From: CAJQND01 sp051010055
Lineage (GTDB): Bacteria > Pseudomonadota > Alphaproteobacteria > Rhizobiales > CAJQND01
Direction of reading: 5' to 3'
DNA length: 9,161 bases
Assembly: GCA_051010055.1 (NCBI GenBank)
Contig: JBPCVY010000015.1
Location: 1-9,161, forward strand
Below, in pieces: positions 1 through 5,861 of this stretch. Position 1 is the first letter of the stretch. Every line of letters starts with the position of its first letter. The notes beneath the pieces were generated by a model. The model saw only the letters and a list, made by a program, of their open reading frames with translations, searched no databases and was not told where the DNA came from. A program made the translations under genes and the position numbers.

Positions 1-45
1 CGCGAGCTGTACAACTTCAAAATCGAAAATGTCGACGCCTACTAG
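1..45 (+). CDS. 3' end of an upstream gene, possibly the mgsB/glxC-like subunit
   Basis: The first 45 bases read in frame as the residues RELYNFKIENVDAY followed by TAG at 43-45. Only 14 residues are visible, so the family cannot be shown from sequence. The next gene, 14 bp downstream on the same strand, is an mgsC/glxD-type gene. In known N-methylglutamate synthase operons the gene just before it encodes the small GXGXG-domain subunit (MgsB/GlxC), so that is the likely identity by context. The AGAGG at 44-48, which overlaps this stop codon, can serve as ribosome binding site for the next gene, as expected within an operon. Confidence 0.5.
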   Translation, partial: RELYNFKIENVDAY

Positions 46-59
46 AGGTCTTTGCTGAA

Positions 60-1385
60 ATGTCAGACATGAAAACCATGAAGCTTCGTAAGTCGGGAAC
101 ATTCGACGACTATTCCATCGACTATATCCGGCAGGCAGCACAATCCGGCCTTTACCGCATCCGCGGGTTCGGCGCCAAGCGCCACATTCCAAGTTTCGAT
201 GACTTGCTCATGAAGGGTGCTTCCATGTCGCGTTACCCGCTTGAGGGGTACCGCGAAAAGTGCACCACGGCGGTTACCCTTGGTACGCGCTATGCCAAAA
301 AACCCATCGAACTCAAGACGCCCATTACCATTGCGGGCATGAGTTTCGGCTCCCTTTCCGCCAATGCCAAAGAAGCCCTTGGCCGCGGCGCCAGTGAAGT
401 GGGCACCTCAACCACCACCGGCGATGGCGGCATGACGCCGGAAGAGCGCGGCCACTCTACCCAGCTCGTCTATCAGTATCTTCCCTCGCGCTATGGCATG
501 AACCCGGATGACTTGCGCAAGGCGGACGCCATTGAAGTGGTGGTGGGCCAAGGCGCCAAGCCCGGCGGCGGCGGCATGTTGCTGGGCCAGAAAATCACCG
601 AGCGCGTTGGCGAAATGCGCACCCTTCCCGTAGGCATAGACCAGCGCTCAGCCTGCCGCCACCCGGACTGGACGGGGCCGGATGATTTGGCCATCAAAAT
701 CCTGGAATTGCGCGAAATCACCAACTGGGAAAAGCCCATTTATATAAAGTGCGGCGCAGCCCGGCCTTATTATGACACCGCTCTTTCTGTGAAAGCCGGT
801 GCTGATGTGGTTGTCATCGACGGTATGCAGGGCGGCACGGCAGCAACCCAGGATGTGTTTATTGAGCATATTGGCCAACCGACCCTGGTGGCTGTTAAGG
901 AAGCGGTTCAGGCGCTGAAAGATCTTGATATGCACCGCAAGGTGCAGCTCATCGTCGGCGGCGGCATTCGTTCAGGAGCTGATGTTGCAAAGGCGCTGGC
1001 CATGGGGGCAGATGCCTGCTCAATTGGCACCGCGGCGCTCATCGCACTTGGCGACCAGGACCCGCACTGGGAACAGGACTATCACAAGCTCGAAACGGCA
1101 GCTGGGTGCTGGGAAGATTATCAGGACGGTACCGATCCCGCCGGCATCACCACCCAGGACCCGGTTCTGCAGCAAAGGTTGGACCCGGAAAAGGCCGGTC
1201 ACCGGTTGGCGAACTATCTGCGCGTCTTGACCCTGGAGCTGCAAACGGTGGCGCGCGCCTGCGGCAAGAGCCATGTGCATAATCTTGAGCCGGAAGATAT
1301 GGTGGCGCTCACGGTTGAAGCCGCCGCCATGGCCGGTATCCCGCTTGCAGGCACAAACTGGATACCGGGCCAAGGGCAAAGCTAA
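60..1385 (+). CDS. mgsC: N-methylglutamate synthase subunit C (FMN-binding glutamate synthase-domain protein)
   Basis: This 441-residue protein belongs to the FMN-binding glutamate synthase family (GlxD/MgsC group). With MgsA (amidotransferase-like) and MgsB it would make N-methylglutamate from methylamine and glutamate in the cytoplasm. Family blocks are present in order: PLEGYREKC (60-68), TPITIAGMSFGSLS (87-100), GDGGMTPEERGHS (121-133), GQGAKPGGGGMLLG (163-176), GIDQRSACRHPDWTGPDDL (192-210), DGMQGGTAATQ (254-264) and GGGIRSGADVAKALAMGADA (300-319), the phosphate/FMN-binding part of a TIM barrel. The stretch after GTAALIALGD lacks the clustered cysteines that bind the 3Fe-4S centre in true glutamate synthase; only C350 is there. 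The C-terminus (PLAGTNWIPG) is the usual family end, so the TAA stop is genuine. The start is set by ATG at 60 with AGAGG 11 nt upstream. A plain GlxD role cannot be excluded because mgsA and mgdABCD are outside the window. Confidence 0.85.
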   Translation: MSDMKTMKLRKSGTFDDYSIDYIRQAAQSGLYRIRGFGAKRHIPSFDDLLMKGASMSRYPLEGYREKCTTAVTLGTRYAKKPIELKTPITIAGMSFGSLSANAKEALGRGASEVGTSTTTGDGGMTPEERGHSTQLVYQYLPSRYGMNPDDLRKADAIEVVVGQGAKPGGGGMLLGQKITERVGEMRTLPVGIDQRSACRHPDWTGPDDLAIKILELREITNWEKPIYIKCGAARPYYDTALSVKAGADVVVIDGMQGGTAATQDVFIEHIGQPTLVAVKEAVQALKDLDMHRKVQLIVGGGIRSGADVAKALAMGADACSIGTAALIALGDQDPHWEQDYHKLETAAGCWEDYQDGTDPAGITTQDPVLQQRLDPEKAGHRLANYLRVLTLELQTVARACGKSHVHNLEPEDMVALTVEAAAMAGIPLAGTNWIPGQGQS

Positions 1386-1388
1386 ACC

Positions 1389-2366
1389 CTAGTTATTTGC
1401 GATTTGCTTGGCTTTATCGACCAGCACCTCGGCCTGGCGGATTGAGGCGTAATCGATAAGCCTGCCATCCAGTGATACCGCGCCTTTGCCTTACGCTTCA
1501 GCTTCCGCCATGGCTTCAAGAATGCGTTTTGCCTTTGTCACTTCTTCTTCCGATGGGCTCATAACCTCGTTAGCAAGCGCAATCTGGCTCGGATGGATAG
1601 CCCATTTGCCTTCGCAGCCAAGAACCGCTGCCCGTTTTGCTGCCGCCTTATAGCCATCAGCATCAGAAAAATCGCCAAACGGGCCATCAATGGGCCTGAG
1701 GCCATTCGCCCGGGCGGCGACCACCATGCGCGATAAGGCGTAGTGCCACATATCACCCCAGTGAACCTCGCGGCTGCCATCTTCCACCGGGTCGGTGAGC
1801 ACGGAATAATCATTGTTCACCCCGCCGATAATCGTCGTGCGGGCGCGGGTGCTGGCGGCATAATCGGCAACGCCGAAATGCAGGCTCTCATTGCGCTTTG
1901 ATGCAGCTGCGATTTCAGAAACATTCTGCATGCCAAGCGCCGTCTCAATAATGTGCTCAAAACCGATACGCTTTTTATATCCCTTAGCATGTTCAATCTG
2001 GGTCACCATCATGTCGACAGCATAGACATCTGCAGCGGTTCCAACCTTGGGGACCATGATCAGATCAAGCCGCTCACCGGCCTGCTCCACAACGTCAACA
2101 ACATCGCGGTACATGTAATGGGTATCGAGCCCGTTAATGCGCACGGATATGGTTTTGTTGCCCCAGTCCACATCGTTCAGGGCTTCAATAATGTTCTTCC
2201 TGGCCTGTTCCTTTTCATCAGGCGCAACCGCATCCTCGAGGTCCAGAAAAATAACGTCCACATCAGATTTCGCCGCTTTTTCAGATATTTGCGGCTGACT
2301 GCCCGGAACCGCCAACTCGCTTCTGTTCAGCCGTGCCGGGGCTTGCTCAATTGGAAAAAAACTCAT
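1389..2366 (-). pseudogene. mcl: malyl-CoA lyase, interrupted by a premature TAA
   Basis: Malyl-CoA lyase (CitE/HpcH superfamily) splits malyl-CoA into glyoxylate and acetyl-CoA in the serine cycle. The open frame from ATG at 2366 gives 291 residues with the family landmarks RSELAVPGS (15-23), FLDLEDAVAPD (40-50), SVRINGLD (74-81, R76), the IIETALG block (139-145, E141), FGVADYAAS (164-172, D168), RPIDGPFGDFSD (224-235) and KWAIHPSQIALANEV (254-268). Codon 292 is TAA (1491-1493). The same frame then continues for 33 codons, beginning GKGAVSLDGRLIDYASIRQA, to a TAG at 1389-1391. This is the normal Mcl C-terminus, giving the usual length of about 325. The lost tail holds the Asp of the GRLID motif (codon 305), equivalent to the Asp that the C-terminal lid of the Rhodobacter enzyme contributes to a neighbouring active site. 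A truncated protein is therefore probably inactive. GAGGA at 2374-2378 (complement) is the ribosome binding site. The gene converges on mgsC with 3 bp between them. Confidence 0.88.
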
Positions 2367-2451
2367 CCGTTCATCCTCTAACTGTTTTTCGTTGTTCTGT
2401 TGTTTTGTGGTGGCGTAAAAAATTCCGCACTTTCAAAAAATGAAATTTGCA
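2367..2451 (-). promoter_or_regulatory. AT-rich leader of mcl with a small dyad
   Basis: This is the 85-bp gap between the LuxR-like fragment and mcl. It is clearly more AT-rich than its surroundings. On the + strand 2431-2445 reads TTTCA-AAAAA-TGAAA, a perfect 5-bp dyad around a 5-bp A run, which could be an operator half-site pair. On the mcl strand the same place contains TTGAAA, a -35-like hexamer, but there is no convincing -10 box at the right spacing. The only firm element is the mcl ribosome binding site (GAGGA, complement of 2374-2378). Calling this a regulatory region is inference from position and composition. Confidence 0.3.
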
Positions 2452-2790
2452 CTACTTTTTGGCATACCCCTCAAGTGCGTCCAGATCAGATCTTGAAGCA
2501 GAGCCTTCATCGAATTTTGATGCGTAGTAAAATGCCACCGCTTCGGAGCGGTTGTGCACGTTCAGCTTGTCAAAAAGATTGCTGAGATGGAACTTGACCG
2601 TGTTCACCGAAATGGTGAATTGCGCGGCAAGCTGCTTGTTGGTTTTCCCTGTCGCCAACTCCTCAAGCAACGTCTTTTCCCGGGCGGTGAGGTGCGCCGT
2701 CGGGTCGTGGCTCGACTCGCGCACATCAAGAAACGGAAACACCATCTGGCCGCCGGCAATCGCTGCCGAGTAAAAGAACAGGCACTTCCC
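2452..2790 (-). pseudogene. LuxR-family regulator, C-terminal HTH half only (5' part missing)
   Basis: The - strand frame ending in TAG at 2452-2454 encodes a LuxR/GerE-type DNA-binding domain: HLTAREKTLLEELATGKTNK, then QLAAQFTISVNTVKFHLSNL and FDKLNVHNRSEAVAFYY. This matches the four-helix domain with its recognition helix at SVNTVKFHLSNLF. Ahead of it lie only about 30 residues (including SAAIAGGQMVFPFLD) that look native. The frame stays open up to 3045, but from 2791 on it is antisense to mtkA and cannot be the sensor domain. The N-terminal part of the regulator therefore appears to have been lost at a junction at or just before mtkA. An alternative is a free-standing HTH protein of 97 residues from ATG at 2745, but that start has no clear ribosome binding site. 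It lies upstream of mcl on the same strand, so the intact gene probably regulated C1 genes. The 5' limit given is approximate. Confidence 0.65.
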
Positions 2791-3963
2791 ATGGACATCC
2801 ACGAATACCAAGCCAAGGACATTCTTCGCGACTTTGGTGTTGAAACGCCAAACGGTGCCATAGCGTACAGCCCGGAGCAGGCGGCATACCGCGCCCGCGA
2901 ACTGGGTGGCGAACGCTGGATTGTTAAGGCGCAAGTTCATACGGGTGGTCGTGGGAAGGCCGGTGGCGTCAAAATTTGCGACAGCGATCGCGAGATTTTG
3001 GATGCCGCCAACGAGATGCTTGGCAAGCGTCTCGTCACACACCAAACCACTTCACAAGGAAAAGGCATTTACCGACTCTATGTGGAAGCAGCTGTTGCCA
3101 TTGACCGGGAGATTTATCTCGGCTTCGTGCTCGACCGCACGACCCAGCGCATCATGGTGGTTGCTTCTGGTGAAGGGGGAATGGAAATTGAAGCAATCGC
3201 TGCGGAAAAATCGGATTCGATCGTGCGCTGCTCGGTTGATCCAGCCGTCGGCCTTTTGGACTTCCAGGCCCGCGAATTAGCATTCGCGCTTGGCCTTGCT
3301 CTAGGCCTGGTTTCCGAAATGACAAAAACTCTCAACGGTTGCTACCGCGCTTTCCGCGAACTTGACGCCACAATGGTTGAGGTAAACCCCCTGGTGGTGA
3401 CCAAAGATAACCGGGTGCTGGTTCTCGATGCCAAGATGACATTCGACGACAACGCCCTTTTCCGCCATTCGAGCGTGGCGGAATTGCGTGATAAGAGCCA
3501 GGAAGACCCGCGGGAAAGCCGCGCGGCGGACCGCGGCCTCAACTATGTCGGGATTGAAGGCAATATCGGCTGCATCGTAAACGGCGCCGGCCTCGCCATG
3601 GCAACAATGGACACGATCAAACTTGCTGGCGGTTAACCGGCGAACTTTCTCGATATTGGCGGCGGGGCAACCCCTGAGCGAGTCGCAAAAGCGTTCCGGC
3701 TGGTCAAATCTGACGAGAATGTTGAAGCAATTCTGGTCAACATCTTCGCCGGCATTAACCGTTGCGACTGGGTTGCCCAGGGAGTGGTTCAGGTTTTGCA
3801 GGAAGAACAGATCGACATCCCCGTCGTCGTACGCCTGTCAGGTACGAATGTTGAAGAGGGGCAAAAGATACTCGCCGAAAGCGGCCTGCCCATCATTCGC
3901 GCTTCTAATCTGAGCGAAGCAGCAGAACGCGCCGTTCAGGCCGCACAAAGCGTTGGTTTTTAG
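2791..3963 (+). pseudogene. mtkA: malate-CoA ligase (malate thiokinase) beta subunit, interrupted by a premature TAA
   Basis: This ATP-grasp subunit of the succinyl-CoA synthetase family would pair with MtkB to form malyl-CoA from malate, ATP and CoA. From ATG at 2791 the frame starts MDIHEYQAKDILRDFGV and shows the ATP-grasp domain (WIVKAQVHTGGRGKAGGVK, 43-61) and Mg-binding residues in MVEVNPL (195-201) and VLDAKM (211-216). It then shows the CoA-ligase start GNIGCIVNGAGLAMATMD (257-274). Codon 282 is TAA (3634-3636) inside the invariant GGEPANFLD motif, where the family has Glu (GAA). The frame continues unbroken for 108 codons (PANFLDIGGGAT, then LVNIFAGINRCD and VVVRLSGTNVEEG) to TAG at 3961-3963, so the ancestral length was 390 as in known MtkA. 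The truncated product lacks almost all of the ligase domain. MtkA rather than SucC is inferred from hprA, ppc and mcl nearby. The only SD-like bases are CAGG, 8 nt before the ATG, and no promoter is recognisable. Confidence 0.88.
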
Positions 3964-3971
3964 AGATATTT

Positions 3972-3977
3972 AAAGGG
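3972..3977 (+). promoter_or_regulatory. ribosome binding site fixing the GTG start of mtkB
   Basis: AAAGGG sits 8 nt before GTG at 3986. The GTG opens the expected N-terminus AILLNKDTKVIVQGITGR, which aligns residue by residue with SucD-type subunits. There is no ATG nearby that could replace it. Confidence 0.6.
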
Positions 3978-3985
3978 CAGGTTCC

Positions 3986-4876
3986 GTGGCCATTCTCCTC
4001 AATAAAGATACAAAGGTAATTGTGCAGGGCATTACCGGCCGCATGGCCCAATTCCATACCCGGGAAATGCTCAACTATGGCACCAAGGTTGTTGGCGGCG
4101 TTGTTCCAGGAAAGGGCGGAGAAACTGTTGAAGGTGTTCCTGTATTCGACACCATGAAGCAGGCAATTGCCGCAACTGGCGCAGATGCCAGCCTTGTGTT
4201 TGTGCCCCCTCCCTTTGCCGCTGATTCCATCATGGAAGCTGCCGATTGCGGTATCCGCTACTGTGTTTGCATAACTGACGGCATTCCCGCCCAGGACATG
4301 ATCCGGGTAAAGCGTTACATGTACCGCTACCCACGCGAACGGCGCATGATTCTCACCGGTCCCAATTGCGCCGGCACGATATCCCCGGGCCAGGCAATGC
4401 TTGGCATTATGCCGGGTCACATTTTCACCCCGGGGCGGGTTGGAATTGTCGGGCGGTCCGGCACCTTGGGTTATGAGGCCGCATCACAGCTCAGTCAGCT
4501 TGGCAACGGTGTTTCCACCGGCGTGGGCATTGGCGGCGATCCCATCAATGGTTCGTCTTTCCGCGATATTCTCGAGCACTTCGAAAAGGATGAGGACACC
4601 GATCTGGTTTGCCTGATCGGTGAAATTGGCGGCCCGCAAGAGGCCGAGGCCGCCGCCTACATCCAGGATAATATGAGCAAACCCGTTGTTGCCTACATTG
4701 CAGGGCTCACCGCCCCGAAAGGGCGCACCATGGGCCATGCCGGGGCGATTGTTTCCGCGTTCGGCGAAAGCGCCACCGAAAAGGTCGACACCCTCTCTGC
4801 AGCTGGCGTCACCGTTGCCGAAAACCCGGCAGTGATCGGTGAAACCATCCGGACTGTGATGTCGAAGCTTTCGTAA
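3986..4876 (+). CDS. mtkB: malate-CoA ligase (malate thiokinase) alpha subunit
   Basis: This 296-residue protein is intact and is the SucD-like partner of MtkA, carrying CoA binding and the phosphohistidine step in malate activation. Visible parts are the CoA-binding Rossmann start (VIVQGITGR, 11-19), VGGVVPGKGG (36-45), LTGPNCAGTISPGQ (123-136), VGIVGRSGTLGYEA (152-165), VGIGGDPINGSSF (180-192), the IGEIGG loop (211-216) and APKGRTMGHAGAI (243-255), with H251 as the expected phosphorylated histidine. All family landmarks are in place and length is normal. It starts with GTG 22 bp after the mtkA stop, so the two were co-translated in one operon. Because mtkA is broken, this subunit may lack a full partner. 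The TAA stop at 4874-4876 is followed after 4 nt by the hprA ribosome binding site. A housekeeping SucD is less likely given the neighbours, but sequence alone does not exclude it. Confidence 0.88.
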   Translation: MAILLNKDTKVIVQGITGRMAQFHTREMLNYGTKVVGGVVPGKGGETVEGVPVFDTMKQAIAATGADASLVFVPPPFAADSIMEAADCGIRYCVCITDGIPAQDMIRVKRYMYRYPRERRMILTGPNCAGTISPGQAMLGIMPGHIFTPGRVGIVGRSGTLGYEAASQLSQLGNGVSTGVGIGGDPINGSSFRDILEHFEKDEDTDLVCLIGEIGGPQEAEAAAYIQDNMSKPVVAYIAGLTAPKGRTMGHAGAIVSAFGESATEKVDTLSAAGVTVAENPAVIGETIRTVMSKLS

Positions 4877-4880
4877 ACTC

Positions 4881-4887
4881 AAGGGGG
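4881..4887 (+). promoter_or_regulatory. ribosome binding site of hprA
   Basis: AAGGGGG is a strong Shine-Dalgarno. It precedes GTG at 4892, ATG at 4895 and ATG at 4898, all in the same frame. The 7-nt spacing favours ATG at 4895. A well-kept ribosome binding site in front of a broken gene fits recent inactivation. Confidence 0.55.
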
Positions 4888-4894
4888 ATTTGTG

Positions 4895-5859
4895 ATGATG
4901 AATGCGCCACGAGTATTGGTAACGCGCCGCTGGCCGGAACCGGTAGAAGCTCAGCTCTCTGAACTTTACGATGTCAAGTTGAACACCGGCGATAAACCCC
5001 TTTCGCCCAGCGAGATGCGTTCTGCTGTAAGCGAATTCGATGTTATTTTACCGACACCCTGAATGCGGATGTCATCGACGTTGAGAACGCCCGCACGAAG
5101 ATTATGTGCAACTAAGGCGTTGGCTTCAGCCATATCGACACCGAAGTGGCCAAAGACAAAGGCATTACCGTCACCAACACGCCTGATGTGTTGAGCGAGT
5201 GCACAGCCGACATCGCCATGACACTAATGCTCATGACCGCACGCCGCGCAGGTGAAGGCGAACGCGAACTGCGGTCCAATTCTTGGACGGGCTGGCGCCC
5301 TACTCATATGCTCGGCACCAGGTTGACCGGCAAAACCCTCGGCATTATCGGTTTCGGCCGCATTGGTCAGGAAGTGGCGAAACGCGCCCATTACGGTTTT
5401 GGCATGCGTATAATCGCCTTTAACCGCTCGCAGATTTCAACCGAAGCGCTGGCGCAAACCAACGCCGTTCAATTCCCCAGCATTGATGAATTGCTGCCGA
5501 AGGCAGACTTTGTGTCCCTGCACTGCCCAGGCGGTGATGCGAACCGTCATCTCATCGATGCGCGCCGACTCGACCTCATGAAACCGGATTCCATTTTGAT
5601 CAACACCGCGCGCGGCGAGGTCGTTGACGAGCGTGCGCTAGTGCAGGCTTTGTGGTTTGAGACCATTGGTGGCGCCGGATTGGATGTTTTTGATGGCGAA
5701 CCGCAAGTTTATGGCGATTTGCTCACTTGCGAAAAGGCTGTTCTTTTGCCACACCTCGGCAGCGCCACGGCAGAAACCCGCGAGGCAATGGGTTTTCGGG
5801 CGCTTGATAATTTAGCAGATTTTTTAAGCGGCAATGTTCCGCGTGATAAGGTTGTTTAA
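4895..5859 (+). pseudogene. hprA: hydroxypyruvate/glyoxylate reductase (D-2-hydroxyacid dehydrogenase), frameshifted and with an internal stop
   Basis: The family reduces hydroxypyruvate to D-glycerate with NAD(P)H, a serine-cycle step. The first frame (4895-5062) gives 55 codons: RVLVTRRWPEPVEAQLSELY at codons 6-25, later FDVILPTP, then TGA. The family sequence resumes in another frame from about 5053 (DTLNADVIDVENARTKIMCN), meets TAA at 5113-5115 where the family has an aromatic before GVGFSHID, then runs open to TAA at 5857-5859. The longest piece from an ATG is 5146-5859 (237 residues). It carries GIIGFGRIGQ (NAD binding, around 5341-5370), NTARGEVVDERAL with catalytic Arg at 5611-5613, Glu of DGEP at 5698-5700 and His of PHLGSAT at 5752-5754. 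The pieces sum to about 320 residues, the usual length. The residues WFE at 5653-5661, before the TIGGAGLDVF segment, are unusual there and may be an extra missense change. The upstream lesions remove the N-terminal substrate-binding part, so activity is unlikely. Confidence 0.85.
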
Positions 5860-5861
5860 GC

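Noticed and set aside
2452..3045. A 197-residue - strand protein containing the LuxR HTH domain
   Set aside because: Everything upstream of about 2790 in this frame is antisense to the conserved mtkA N-terminus and does not resemble a sensor domain. Only the HTH part is believed.
2554..3636. A longer mtkA starting at 2554 with a 79-residue extension
   Set aside because: The extension is antisense to the LuxR HTH domain. The family N-terminus (MDIHEYQAKD) begins exactly at ATG 2791.
3623..3913. A 96-residue + strand frame after the mtkA stop
   Set aside because: It is out of frame with the conserved MtkA C-terminus over the same bases and has no family features.
2791..4876. Housekeeping succinyl-CoA synthetase sucCD
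   Set aside because: The proteins alone would allow it, but the neighbours (mcl, hprA, ppc, mgsC) and the absence of other TCA-cycle genes favour malate thiokinase.
1491..5115. TAA reassigned to an amino acid, or programmed read-through, instead of pseudogenes
   Set aside because: TAA also ends mgsC (1383-1385), mtkB (4874-4876) and hprA (5857-5859) exactly where those families end. The residues expected at the internal sites differ (Glu in mtkA, an aromatic in hprA), and hprA also has a frameshift.
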